Numbered from the stretch's first letter, positions 8,662 to 17,957 are shown. The stretch: 64,000 nt of DNA from Bradyrhizobium arachidis (GCF_015291705.1 NZ_CP030050.1:3968001-4032000); one strand, 5' to 3'. Made by a program: numbers and translations. Notes: generated by a model not told the origin, from the sequence alone.

Positions 8662-9491
8662 GGAATCCTCGGCGGCGCGTGCCCAATTCTGCTCGAACGA
8701 TCGCAACAGCGTGGCGCTAGACGGACGGGCGCATTGGACGGGCATATTCGACTGTTCGCTCGGCACGAAGACTTCTTCGACCGACGGTACTGAAGAACCA
8801 ATGGAGCCCGGCGTCTAAGACCTTTTCCTCCGCAATTTCGCAGCTCGCTCAGCAACAAAATCGATTTTCGGTGCCACAATACCAATTCATGGCCGAAGCC
8901 GGCCTGCAATGAATTCAATCGCCCAACGGCACTACTTGGTACTGAACAACGGAAAGGCGCCGATGAGAACCTCCGTCCTTGGGAGTAATCCGCCGGCAAA
9001 CAATTCGTCCGGTTTGCTTGCTGTCCGCCCTTGGCATCGAAGCAATTGAGTCGGCGTGGTGCCAGATTTTCGGTGCACTTCTCCGTCCCAATGGTCCGCA
9101 GATCGGCAGCACCGCAATTGCATGCGCTAGAATTTTAAACGGCCCCAAGTGGGGGCCGCCAACTCGCCCGACGCGAGTTTTCCACCAGCAGTTGGGGGGG
9201 TAACCTTTCGGCTGGAGGCACCGAATAGATGCCTTGCCGGGCCGGTTAGTTCCATAAGTCATTGGGGTTAGAACCAGAGATTTCCGGGGAAGTCCCGAAA
9301 GCAAATTTGGACACTGCCGGATTCAACTTAGGACACTGGGCTTAAATACGGGCAGCATCCGGGGGTCCAAGTGACAAGGCCCAAGCCCGAACGGAACGAA
9401 GAGCGACCCGGCTTAACGCTGGGGCTCGCGGGGGCTCCATCCCGATGGCACGCCCGATGCCGCTCCATCAAGGCCGGCACATTGTTAGGCC
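8662..9491. other. Gene-poor stretch
   Basis: No coding region recognised on either strand. A GC hairpin (GGCCCC/GGGGGCC, near 9140-9160) and a doubled GGACACTG around 9309-9340 are the only structures seen; the latter resembles a transposon end but has no partner. Confidence 0.4.
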
Positions 9492-9705
9492 TCAGGCGTC
9501 GGCGATCAGCCTGTCCGGCGTGATCAGAAAGTCGCGCACACACCGTCCCGTCGCATTGAAAATTGCATTGGCGACGGCTGCCGCCGTACCCACGATCCCG
9601 ATCTCGCCCAGGCCTTTAACGCCAAGCGGCTGACCTTATCGTCTTTTTCCTCGACGAGGTCACCTCGATGTCAGCGATGTCGGCATGAGCTGCCGGGAAT
9701 GCTCC
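9492..9705 (-). pseudogene. C-terminal relic of a xanthine dehydrogenase-family molybdopterin subunit
   Basis: Reading the minus strand, the last 45 codons give PLGVKGLGEIGIVGTAAAVA followed by NAIFNATG and RDFLITPDRLI and a normal stop. This is the characteristic C-terminus of the large molybdopterin-binding subunit of xanthine dehydrogenase/aldehyde oxidase enzymes. Just upstream, AAHADIADIEVT matches the preceding conserved segment, but it is joined through at least two frameshifts. Nothing of the remaining ~700 residues is found, so this is a dead fragment. Confidence 0.75.
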
Positions 9706-9949
9706 ATTCAAGGACCTTGAGATCCGATCTTAATGAGCAGTTCGAGTTTGGATCGTCTGGTCGCCTAATGGTTGATATTCTGTGCAATTTTCAACTGGTG
9801 CGAGCGCCCCCGGCACGCCTCGCTTGCGGCTCGACAAAAGGAACACTGATCTCGGCCACGGCAGACGCATGCTTGCGGAAGGCGACGTTCCCGCCCCGAC
9901 TTAAGAGTAAGGGGCTTGGAAGATCTCGACGGTCTTCCGAAGCGTGCCT

Positions 9950-10378
9950 CTAGGCCGAAGCTCGGCAGGTCGCGATTGCGGTCATCTCGAGTTTGACGCC
10001 GGGGCTGGTCAGCGACTCCGACGACCGCCCGTGCAGGAAGAGCAGCCTCAGCGAAGAATGCTTCCAAGCCGCATTCAATGCGGCCTTCTCACTAAGCTTC
10101 GTGACGAAGATAGTGGTCTGAAGGACATGGGATCGGCCAGACTCCCGAGTTTCCAATAAACGCGACAATTGGCCAAGCACATCGCTCGCTTGGCCAGCCA
10201 TATCAAGGCTCGTGTTCTCGGGGACGATCCGGCCGCCATTGTGCTCGACAACTTCGTGGAGCAATTCCTCACACGCAGCGCGAGTGAAGCCGAGGTCCGC
10301 TAGTGACCCAAAAGGCGATCTGTCAAAAAAGGAAATAACATAGGCGAAATTCGCTTGTCTTTCCGGGGTACTCATCAT
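9950..10378 (-). pseudogene. RidA (YjgF/UK114)-family relic
   Basis: The frame contains LDMAGQASDVLGQLSRLLE, SHVLQTTIFVTKLSEKAALN and, at the end, PGVKLEMTAIATC, which are consecutive conserved blocks of RidA-type enamine deaminases. Between them about 20 residues are out of frame: another frame supplies EAFFAEAALPARAVVGVAD, the expected sequence including the conserved Arg. One missing base after AAW and one compensating change before PGV explain this. A short deletion is also likely after HNG. The gene is therefore decayed, possibly from the same lost catabolic locus as the adjacent molybdoenzyme fragment. Confidence 0.7.
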
Positions 10379-10457
10379 TGCCAGTTGTCTGATCTGGGGG
10401 AGAGCGAGCGTAATCTTTGCGACGGGCAATTGCGGTGGCCTTATCTGGCCGCCTGAG

Positions 10458-13160
10458 GTGGTAGAGGCTTCTGTGAAAGACTTGCTCCGAGAGACCGCGA
10501 AGTCGCCTCGTGTGAATTGCTCCAAGAGAATCTCGTTCTCCTCTGATGGCACAGAAGCCGAAGCGCAAAACACTCTGGGCCAAGCCATTGGTCGGACTGC
10601 CAGCCGGTACCCCCACCGACCTGCGATCGTCTCCACCACGTTTGCACCGCTGACGTACGGCGATCTTCAGCGCCGGTTGAACGATATCCGCGGGCAGTTG
10701 CGTTTGGGTGGGTTCGATTGCAGCGCCCGGATCGGGGTGCTCATGCCGAGCGGTCCGGAGGCGGTTCTTGCCATCGTGGCAGTCGCCTGCTGCAGCATCG
10801 CAGTTCCTCTTGATCCGCGGCTGTCCCCTGCAGAGATCGACCAGCGCATCGACATGCTGCGCCTGAGCGCTCTTCTGGTGCCGCAGGACTGTAGTTCTGA
10901 AGCTCGGCAAGCCGCTGATCGGAGCGGGATTGCCATCATCGAAGCCGTCCCGGTCGGACACCGCCAGCTTGGATTCCATGTCGCCGTGCGGGCAGCCGAC
11001 TCCCCTGCGATCGACGCTGAACCTAGTCCACGCTCGCCCGCCTTCATCCTGCAGACGTCAGGCACGACCGCGCAGCCAAAGCTCATTCCGTTCAGCCACA
11101 GCAATATGCTGGCGGCGGCCACCCGTCTTCAGGCCTGGTTCGGCCTCACGCCCCAGGACCGTTGCCTGAGCGTGTCGCCCCCTTTCTATTCTCATGGGCT
11201 TAAAGTAACTGTCTTCACACCGCTCCTGACCGGCGGCAGCATTGCGGTCCCGGCGAACTACGCCATCGTGGCGCTCGATGAGTGGTTCGATGCCCTTCGG
11301 GCGACCTGGTACTCGGCAGGGCCCACGCTTCACGCTGCAGTTCTGGACAAAGCAAGAAGTATCGAGGATGTGCAGGCGGCGCACACCTTACGGTTCGTCG
11401 TATCGGGCGGCGCGCCGCTGCCGACAGACGTACAAGATGGCCTGCAGCGGATCTTGGGCGTGCCTGTGCTGGAGCATTACGGCTCCAGCGAGGCAGCGCA
11501 GATCGCAGCCAATCTGCCGCCGCCTGGCGCGAATAGGCCAGGAACTTGCGGCCAACCTTGGCCTGATACTCTGGCCGTCGTTAACGAGGATGGACATTTC
11601 CTAACAGCGGGCGAGCGCGGCGAGATCTGGGTTCGTGGCCCGACGGTGTTCTCCGGCTATTTCGATCTGCCGGCACTCAATCAAGCTGCTTTCGTAGATG
11701 GTTGGTTTCGCACGGGCGATATTGGCAGCCTTGACGAAGACGGCTTTCTTTCCTTGCATGGCCGCCTAAGCGAGATGATCAATCGCGGCGGTGAGAAGAT
11801 TGCCCCTGCGGAGATCGAATCTGCGTTGCTGCGCCATCCGGCGGTAGCCGAGGCTGCCGCCTTTGCCATTCCTCATCCACGTCTTGGCGAGGACGTCGCG
11901 GCCGCGATCATTGCTCGACATGGGACGCTTACGACACCTGCGGAGCTTCGCGAGTTCTTGCAACGTGAGTTGGCATCTTTCAAGGTTCCGCGGCGCATTG
12001 TGATCCTCGACCAGCTGCCAAGGGGCCCGACGGGAAAAGTGCTGCGCGGACAGCTGCGTCAGTCGCTCCGCGACCTGCCAGATCATCAGGGGACAATGCC
12101 TGCGCCTGTTGTGCGCCAGGGGGCGCTGGACCTGGAAGGCGAATTGCTAACGCTATGGCGGAAGTTGCTCAAGTCCGATGCCGTTACACTCGACGATGAT
12201 TTCTTCGCAAGCGGAGGTGACTCACTGCTCGCAATGGAGATGCTGATTCAGCTCGAACAGCTGATCGGCCAAGCCGTACCGGAAAAGATCCTGTTCGGCG
12301 CGGAAACCGTCCGGCAACTCGTCCGAAAGATTGACACGCAAATCGACACCCAAGCGACGTCGTTCATCCACTTTCACGCCGGCGGGAATCGACACCCCTT
12401 GCACTTCTTCAATGGAGACCTCGTAAGAGGACACGCGAGCGTGCGGCGGATGGTTGAGCTGCTCGGTCCCGATCATCCGATCATCTCCATCAATCCGCAA
12501 GGTCTTCGTGGAGAGTCTGTCCCGCCCTCGATCGAGCAGATGGCCGCCGACCACCTGCCGCTTATCCTGAAACAGCAAGCTCATGGCCCTTTCTTCCTGG
12601 GCGGAAAATGTAACGGCGCAATGGTGGCGTTCGAAACAGCGCGCCAGCTGATGGCTGCTGGACACAAGGTTCAAATGGTTGCGATGGTCGACCCACCGAC
12701 CGTTAATGCCCGTGCGCTGACGCGAGCGATCGTCGCGCTGATGAAGCCCCTGGTTCCAAGTCGCGTCTTGCGCCAAATCTTTGAGCTAATGGCACAGTTG
12801 GAGCGGTACGCCAAGCGTTCGGCGAGCAAGCCGATTGTAATCGCCAACTCCGAAGTTCCACGGCCGCTGTGGGACGCCTATTCCTTCGCGATGGCGCGAT
12901 ATCTTCCGGCCCCGCTCGACGTCCCCGTGGTTTTCTACGCCGCCGAACACGATGGTCAGGGATGGCGGCGTCTCAGTTCTCGATTGGAAGTCGTCCAGGT
13001 GCCTTGGGGACATCAGGGCTGCCTGAGCGTCGGTGCGGCACGGCTGGTTGATCATCTGCGGCAAAGGATCGATGCTCTGGTTGATGGTGCACCCTCTGCC
13101 ATTGAACAGCACGCGTCGCCAATGTTTTCTCACGGGGAGAAAATCGGTGACACACCGTGA
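10458..13160 (+). CDS. Single-module A-PCP-TE enzyme (NRPS-like) with Cys thioesterase
   Basis: A 900-residue three-domain enzyme. The adenylation domain (about 35-545) shows TSGTTAQPKLIPFSHSNM, YGSSEA, GWFRTGDIG, GRLSEMINRGGEKI and PRGPTGKVLRG, so it should activate a carboxylic acid as an acyl-AMP. A carrier domain follows with the phosphopantetheine site FFASGGDSLLAME (Ser about 589). The C-terminal alpha/beta hydrolase (about 640-890) has GGKCNGA, placing Cys718 where Ser is usual, with candidate partners Asp745 and His852. There is no condensation domain, so it probably activates, tethers and releases or self-condenses one substrate. Start is uncertain: GTG at 10458 or GTG at 10473, the latter preceded by AGAGG. 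It stands alone between a relic zone and an empty stretch; the product is unknown. Confidence 0.88.
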   Translation: MVEASVKDLLRETAKSPRVNCSKRISFSSDGTEAEAQNTLGQAIGRTASRYPHRPAIVSTTFAPLTYGDLQRRLNDIRGQLRLGGFDCSARIGVLMPSGPEAVLAIVAVACCSIAVPLDPRLSPAEIDQRIDMLRLSALLVPQDCSSEARQAADRSGIAIIEAVPVGHRQLGFHVAVRAADSPAIDAEPSPRSPAFILQTSGTTAQPKLIPFSHSNMLAAATRLQAWFGLTPQDRCLSVSPPFYSHGLKVTVFTPLLTGGSIAVPANYAIVALDEWFDALRATWYSAGPTLHAAVLDKARSIEDVQAAHTLRFVVSGGAPLPTDVQDGLQRILGVPVLEHYGSSEAAQIAANLPPPGANRPGTCGQPWPDTLAVVNEDGHFLTAGERGEIWVRGPTVFSGYFDLPALNQAAFVDGWFRTGDIGSLDEDGFLSLHGRLSEMINRGGEKIAPAEIESALLRHPAVAEAAAFAIPHPRLGEDVAAAIIARHGTLTTPAELREFLQRELASFKVPRRIVILDQLPRGPTGKVLRGQLRQSLRDLPDHQGTMPAPVVRQGALDLEGELLTLWRKLLKSDAVTLDDDFFASGGDSLLAMEMLIQLEQLIGQAVPEKILFGAETVRQLVRKIDTQIDTQATSFIHFHAGGNRHPLHFFNGDLVRGHASVRRMVELLGPDHPIISINPQGLRGESVPPSIEQMAADHLPLILKQQAHGPFFLGGKCNGAMVAFETARQLMAAGHKVQMVAMVDPPTVNARALTRAIVALMKPLVPSRVLRQIFELMAQLERYAKRSASKPIVIANSEVPRPLWDAYSFAMARYLPAPLDVPVVFYAAEHDGQGWRRLSSRLEVVQVPWGHQGCLSVGAARLVDHLRQRIDALVDGAPSAIEQHASPMFSHGEKIGDTP

Positions 13161-13961
13161 GACTCGAAACTTGAGTCGGACGATCTCATCACGATCGATT
13201 CACCGCCGCATCGCTCAATCAGATTTCTTGGGGACTTCCGGTATTGACCCGAGCTGACCTCATGATCGTCGTAGCCATCTCCGCAGATGACTCACGGCGG
13301 ATATTGCAGAGTATCGTACAGGTCTTGGTGGCGCTTCTGGTCCAGGTCGCCGGCGCCGTTCATGAACATTAGCGGGGGCACGGCTTCTGCCGCTACGCCA
13401 TCTCGCCACCATTGCCGTCACGCACGTCCTGGGCTTCCAGCCATTCCGCCAAGGCTTGCTTGCGATGATCGGCCGCGCGGGCGCGCTTCGCCAAATGCTG
13501 GGTCGAGCGGCACCTTCAGCAACCCAAAGGGGGTAGGTGAGGGTCACCCATGCGAGGCATAGCATCCGCTAGCGGGGTCGCCTAGTATGCCGCATCACGA
13601 TGGGCGGTATCACCATGCGACAGGTGATAATGGACGCGCCGAGGCATGAAAGCATCGTCACTCGCAACGACGACAGCTCTCGTGGGGTAGCCTACTCGCG
13701 CCTTCGCTCGGATCGAGTGTCATTTCCTCACCGGATGACGAGACATCTGGTGGCTCCGTTGCGGTTTGCGACTGCTCTCGTAGCGATTTTTCCTTCCGAT
13801 GCGCCGGTCTCTCGTGACGAAGCGCACAGGCAGCCAATAATACTGCGAATAATTCCCTCCATACGGGCGAAGCGCGATTCGAAGCGCTAGCGTCGCTAGA
13901 GCGGTCTCCGTGACACGAACGAAATCGCTAGGAGGGTCGTATTGTACAAGGGAGTTGGTTG
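13161..13961. other. Spacer without supported genes
   Basis: About 800 bases with no recognised gene. A short minus-strand piece near 13400-13505 has good codon use (AKRARAADHRKQALAEWLEA) and may be the tail of a lost gene. An inverted repeat TCTCACGG/CCGTGAGA overlaps the end of the A-PCP-TE gene. Confidence 0.35.
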
Positions 13962-15008
13962 ATGAATAGGTCTATCAAATTGCGCGCGCGTTTCTTGCTT
14001 GTTGCACTCGTGCCGGTGCTCCTGGCCCTCGGGCCCTCTCCGTCGGATGCGCGCCAGCAGCGTGCACGGTCTCACAGCGCGAGCCCGGCCCGGACAGCAG
14101 CATCTCCGCTCAAGCCAGAAGTTCTGGCAATGAACGCCTGGACGGTCGGCCTCGCCGGTGGACTTCTCGAGGGGGCGCCGATCCGCTTGGCCGCCGAGAT
14201 GGCCCGTGTTGTCGATGATGGCGACAATCTGCACGTTCTGCCTGTGGTGACACGTGGCGCCACGGAAAACCTTAATTCGCTGCTGTACCTACGGGGGATT
14301 GACGCAGCGATCATCAATTCCGACGCGCTTGAGGAATACAAGAGCCAGGTGCCGGACATCCAGCGACGAATTGCCTACGTCTTGCGCCTGTTCCCGTCTG
14401 AACTGCAGATCTTCGTTCGACCGGAGATTCAAAATCTGAGCGACCTCGCTGGCAAGAAGGTGAATTTCAACAGCCAGGGGACCGCTGCGGCCTATTCCGG
14501 ACCGCTGATCTTCAGTCGCCTCGGCATCGAGGTAGAGAAGACCTTCATTCCGCATCAAATCGCCCTTGAGCAGATGCGCAAAGGCGAGTTCGCCGCCGTA
14601 GTTTTCATTACATCGAAGCCGGTCGACGCATTTGTGAAAGGCCGATTTGAGCCGGGCTTCAAGTTTCTCTCCGTCCCGTATGAGAGCAAGTTCGAGGATT
14701 ATTATCTTCCCGCGACCCTCGACGCCGCCGATTACCCAAATCTGATCAAGCAGGGTGAACGCGTGGCCACGATCGCTGTACCCACCGCGCTCGTTGCATT
14801 CAATTGGCCGGCCAACTCCAACCGGTTCCAGCGCGTTGAACGTTTCGTCGATTATCTGTTCTCGCGGATCGACAAGTTGCAGGGACCGGGCTTTGACGCG
14901 AAGTGGAGATCAATCAACCTCGGAGCGACAGTGCCGGGTCTCACGCGCTTTCCTTCCGCCCAGGCGTGGATCGATCGTCAGCCACGCACGACACAGGCAT
15001 CGCAATGA
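13962..15008 (+). CDS. TAXI-family (TRAP-type) periplasmic solute-binding protein, orphan
   Basis: A 348-residue secreted protein with an N-terminal signal segment (residues 10-30, LLVALVPVLLALGPSPSDA). The mature part has the TAXI hallmarks: a glycine-rich GLAGGLLEGAPIRLAAEMAR start, VVTRGATENLNSLLYLRGID, the pair LQIFVRPEIQNLSDLAGKKV, and the phosphate-like SQGTAAAYSGPLIF loop. Such proteins normally bind carboxylates or amino acids for a fused TRAP membrane subunit, which is absent here. GGGAG precedes the ATG at 13962. The next gene starts within its stop (ATGA), so it is the first gene of a tight three-gene operon with TagO-like and DsrE-like proteins. An environmental sensing role instead of transport is possible. 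Confidence 0.85.
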   Translation: MNRSIKLRARFLLVALVPVLLALGPSPSDARQQRARSHSASPARTAASPLKPEVLAMNAWTVGLAGGLLEGAPIRLAAEMARVVDDGDNLHVLPVVTRGATENLNSLLYLRGIDAAIINSDALEEYKSQVPDIQRRIAYVLRLFPSELQIFVRPEIQNLSDLAGKKVNFNSQGTAAAYSGPLIFSRLGIEVEKTFIPHQIALEQMRKGEFAAVVFITSKPVDAFVKGRFEPGFKFLSVPYESKFEDYYLPATLDAADYPNLIKQGERVATIAVPTALVAFNWPANSNRFQRVERFVDYLFSRIDKLQGPGFDAKWRSINLGATVPGLTRFPSAQAWIDRQPRTTQASQ

Positions 15009-15652
15009 CCAGGATCGCCGCTCCATTCCTTATTGCAACTGCCGTCATCAACGGGGTTGCCCTGGCACAAGGAATGGAGGATCCCATGGCGCAGCTTCGT
15101 GCGTGTTCTCAGATGGGACGTGAGGCGCGTCTGGAGTGCTTCGACAAACTATCGCAGACGCCCGCGCCGTCCCGTTCCGAGGCCTCGAGAGCCGATAACT
15201 GGATGATCAGTGAGACGACCTCGCCCGTCGATTATTCCCCAATCGTTACGGCGACGGCATCACCGCGCGCCGGTTCAGCCGAGCCGTCGATGAAGCTATC
15301 GATTCGGTGCCGCGCCGGACGAACAGAAATGTCCTTTGCGGGAAACGGCATTTCCGGCGCGGGCGACCACTACTTGATCTCCTATCGTATCAATGGCGGC
15401 CAGCCAGTGCAGGTCGCGGCCATCGTGCCGACCTTTGGTTCTGGTGTCGCCATTGCGGGCGATATTGTTGGCTTGCTGCACTCGCTCCCGAATAATGCGG
15501 ACCTCATGGTCCGCCTTTCATCCCCTGCCGGAGTTGCTCACGAGGCAACATTCTCGCTCTCAGGATTGGACACGATGCGCGCGAGGATGGCCGCGATTTG
15601 TAAATGGCCGCGCTCGGTCGCAAGGCCGGCAGTTGAGAATGGCGCTCGTTGA
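15005..15652 (+). CDS. TagO/VasI-like secreted protein (orphan, no T6SS nearby)
   Basis: A 215-residue protein with a cleavable signal (MTRIAAPFLIATAVINGVALA). It then shows the pattern of the TagO/VasI family: an N-terminal LRACSQMGREARLECFDKL Cys pair, the W..SETTSPVDYSPIVTA core, LSIRCRAGRTE, a YRINGGQP strand, and LSGLDTMRARMAAICKW at the end. TagO is otherwise known as a type VI secretion accessory lipoprotein, but no other type VI gene is visible within 64 kb. It overlaps the upstream binding-protein gene by four bases and is followed five bases later by a DsrE-like gene. The same pair recurs in broken form at 50.9-54.0 kb, which suggests the two proteins work together. Confidence 0.7.
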   Translation: MTRIAAPFLIATAVINGVALAQGMEDPMAQLRACSQMGREARLECFDKLSQTPAPSRSEASRADNWMISETTSPVDYSPIVTATASPRAGSAEPSMKLSIRCRAGRTEMSFAGNGISGAGDHYLISYRINGGQPVQVAAIVPTFGSGVAIAGDIVGLLHSLPNNADLMVRLSSPAGVAHEATFSLSGLDTMRARMAAICKWPRSVARPAVENGAR

Positions 15653-15656
15653 TTAG

Positions 15657-16259
15657 ATGGAGAGTACAGTGCGTAATCTTGAATATGTGACAAAATTGAT
15701 CGTGGTGGGTACCATCGCGGGGTTGGCCTTTACATCATTCGCGGCGGCCCAGCATAACTATTGGACAATGAATACGCAGCCTGCGACTGAGCGGGCGCCG
15801 GAAGCCCAGAAGTTTCGGAAGTCGCGGGCTGCGGCCGAAACAAGCAGGCGATCTGCGTTTGCGCGCATGCACAATCCGGTCGCCCCGAAAAAGGAGCATC
15901 ATCTGGTCCTGCAGGTAAATACCAATGATCCCGCTGCCATGAACCTCACCCTCAACAACGCAGCGAACGTGACCGAATACTACAGGGGTATTGGGGAAAA
16001 GGTGAAAATCGAGGTGATTACGTTCGGCCCTGGCCTGCACATGCTGCGCGACGATACCTCGCCGGTGAAAGCTCGAATCGAGGAGATGGCCCTCAGCTCG
16101 CCTGAAGTGTCGTTCAAGGCATGCGCTAACACCCAGGAGAGGATGCAAAAGGCGGAGAACAAGTCCATACCGATCATCAAGGGGGCGGACGTCGTGAAAT
16201 CGGGCGTTGTGCGCGTGATGGAGTTGCAGGAAAAGGGATGGGCCTACGTGAAGCCGTGA
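15657..16259 (+). CDS. Secreted DsrE-family protein
   Basis: About 200 residues. An N-terminal hydrophobic segment (LIVVGTIAGLAFTSFAAAQ) looks like a signal peptide, followed by a basic linker and a DsrE/DsrF-like domain from about residue 80: EHHLVLQVNTNDPAAMNLTL, IEVITFGPGLHMLR, a single Cys in SFKACANTQERM, and VVRVMELQEKGWAY at the end. Cytoplasmic DsrE proteins handle sulfur or bind small ligands; the exported variant with one Cys has no clear known role. A GTG at 15669, preceded by GGAGAG, may be the true start. Third gene of the operon beginning at 13962; operon end is marked by a terminator at 16627. Confidence 0.75.
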   Translation: MESTVRNLEYVTKLIVVGTIAGLAFTSFAAAQHNYWTMNTQPATERAPEAQKFRKSRAAAETSRRSAFARMHNPVAPKKEHHLVLQVNTNDPAAMNLTLNNAANVTEYYRGIGEKVKIEVITFGPGLHMLRDDTSPVKARIEEMALSSPEVSFKACANTQERMQKAENKSIPIIKGADVVKSGVVRVMELQEKGWAYVKP

Positions 16260-16328
16260 GAGCTGGAGGGGACGGGACCTCTTCAGGGCGGGCAGGGGCA
16301 ACAAGCCCCTCCCAGGGGACTGGGTCGG

Positions 16329-16580
16329 GTGAGATCCCGAGTGTCCGCCCCTCGATGTGTCCCAAATCCGAACTTTTGCTCGAGACCTACGGCACCAACC
16401 ATCGGATCGGGAATAACAGCGGCCCCTGAAGCTCATTTGCAGGACGGTGCCACTGCACTCGGTAAGTTCAAATCGCGGCTCGTGGCGATGGTGCTCGCGA
16501 TCTGCGCTGACGCAAAACAAGGGCCGACTACCAAAGCCGACCGTCTCGCTTGGGAAATTGAAATGACCAAGACGCACTAG
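16329..16580 (+). CDS. Possible small ORF before operon terminator
   Basis: An open frame of up to 83 codons. Only its last ~40 residues (LGKFKSRLVAMVLAICADAK, then a charged tail) look protein-like; the first half is Pro/Ser/Arg noise. It ends 46 bases before the terminator. It may be a genuine short gene with a later start or a remnant. Confidence 0.25.
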   Translation: MRSRVSAPRCVPNPNFCSRPTAPTIGSGITAAPEAHLQDGATALGKFKSRLVAMVLAICADAKQGPTTKADRLAWEIEMTKTH

Positions 16581-16626
16581 ACGGTCGTCCTTTCTGGCTC
16601 GCGGCCCGAATAGTGCCGTTAGAAGA

Positions 16627-16660
16627 CCCGCCGATTTCAGCTCGGCGGGCCGTTTTCTTT
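16627..16660 (+). terminator. Rho-independent terminator
   Basis: CCCGCCGA (16627-16634) pairs perfectly with TCGGCGGG (16642-16649) around a 7-base loop, followed by CCGTTTTCTTTCGTTTT. It ends the operon starting at 13962. Confidence 0.85.
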
Positions 16661-17134
16661 CGTTTTGGCTCAGTCGCTAGACTTGTCGCTTACCAAAAGC
16701 GAACTCGTGGGAGGCATGTCGGACCAGATCTCGCGGCCCGAATCGCGCAACGGTGATATCGTCCGGCGGCTGAAGCCGCTCCGTTCTTTGTTGGGCTTTT
16801 GAAGTGGCGCACAATCCAAAGCAAAAGCTGGATCGACGTTCGCGCATACCGACGAAATCTAAAGGGACGCTTGCGCTTGTAGCGTCCCATTCGTTGCTGC
16901 CGGAGTGGCGGCATTGGAACCGGGAGCAAGCCTTCTCTTCCGGGCCGTCGTGACGTGCGTGGGCCGATGAAGGTTTGCTGCTCCGTCGCGGTCGGGCAAC
17001 ATTGGAATCCTCAGCACGGCGGAAACAGTACTCAGGAAGTTAGCCGAGGGCGAAGCGCGCCTGCTCGAGCTTGTTGACGGTGCGTTCGGCCCAACCAAGC
17101 AACGACGGATTGGTCACGCAGAGGGCAGCCTCTT

Positions 17135-17323
17135 TCATGTACATCTCGAGTCGTCTAGCGGCAGGCCGTCCGCCGTTAGGCTCTGCATCGCCAACTGTTC
17201 ATCCCTTAGACGTCTTTCCACGAATTGCCGCTCTTGCTCCGTCAGCGTGCCTCTGAGCAATCGGCGATAGCGATGGATGTTGTTACTGTATACCTTCAGG
17301 CGCACCAACCGCTCGTCGATCAT
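17135..17323 (-). CDS. Small conserved hypothetical protein (YRRLL..ERRL type)
   Basis: A 62-residue, highly charged, probably helical protein: DERLVRLKVYSNNIHRYRRL then TEQERQFVERRLRDEQLAMQ. I recognise this spacing from short proteins repeated in Bradyrhizobium genomes. GGTGGA lies a few bases upstream of the ATG. Function unknown. A 34-codon frame (KEAALCVTNPSLLGWAERTV) lies just downstream on the same strand and might be a second mini-gene. Confidence 0.55.
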   Translation of the reverse strand: MIDERLVRLKVYSNNIHRYRRLLRGTLTEQERQFVERRLRDEQLAMQSLTADGLPLDDSRCT

Positions 17324-17639
17324 CTTTATCCACCATGCAGGACTGGGACTAAGCGAACCTGGCTCAGCCGCCGATCATTTTTAGCAAATGGTGCAGAGAG
17401 GCGGGAACAGTCAGCCCTCCATCCTGCGCCACTTAACAGTAACCCTCCTCTGCAGAAGGTTGACCTGGAAATTTGGGGGTATTTCGGCCAAACGATAGTT
17501 ACGACGCGGGGCCCATGTCCTGCGTCGCCGAAGGCTAGCTGGAGTCCGGCCGTGCCGTCAGACCTTCAAACGACCTGAGGCTTTCACCATGAAGATAACG
17601 AGACGGCGAGCGTCTCCTGCGCGTTGCCTCTCTGGGGTC

Positions 17640-17850
17640 AAAAGATGGGGGGTGAAAACACGGGCTCGAACTTGTTCATGGCGCGAACAGATGTGGCCAC
17701 CACGCATGAATGGCCCGTATGGAGGACGGCCAGGAAAGGATCCGCAAGGCCGAAAAAGAGGGCATCCCGATTGTTCGCCAGGCGGAGGCGGTGGAGTGAG
17801 GGGACGTGCGCGTGTTGGAACTGCAGGAGAAGAGCAGGTCCCATAAAGCC
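17640..17850 (+). pseudogene. DsrE-like gene relic with in-frame stop
   Basis: The frame from 17711 reads RMEDGQERIRKAEKEGIPIV, RQAEAVE, stop, GDVRVLELQEKS. This lines up residue for residue with QERMQKAENKSIPIIKGADV and VKSGVVRVMELQEKG of the intact gene at 15657; the TGA at 17797-17799 replaces the Ser codon of the ESG step. Upstream, LFMARTDVATT matches the LHMLRDDTSPV segment. No start or N-terminal half is found, so this is a dead third copy. Confidence 0.65.
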
Positions 17851-17957
17851 GCGATCCACAACCTAACCCGAAAGGGGCGGGTGGGTCCTCCATGCGGATT
17901 ATAGGCTCCGCGCCGAGGCGGGGCGCATAATGCCGCACCTCAACAGATCGTATCGCC

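Noticed and set aside
13131..13175. Terminator after the A-PCP-TE gene
   Set aside because: An 8-bp inverted repeat exists, but the loop is long and includes the stop codon, and no T-run follows.
13260..13565. Minus-strand frame with a coding-like patch (AKRARAADHRKQ)
   Set aside because: The patch is interrupted by stops within ~40 codons on both sides; too short to call a gene or assign a family.
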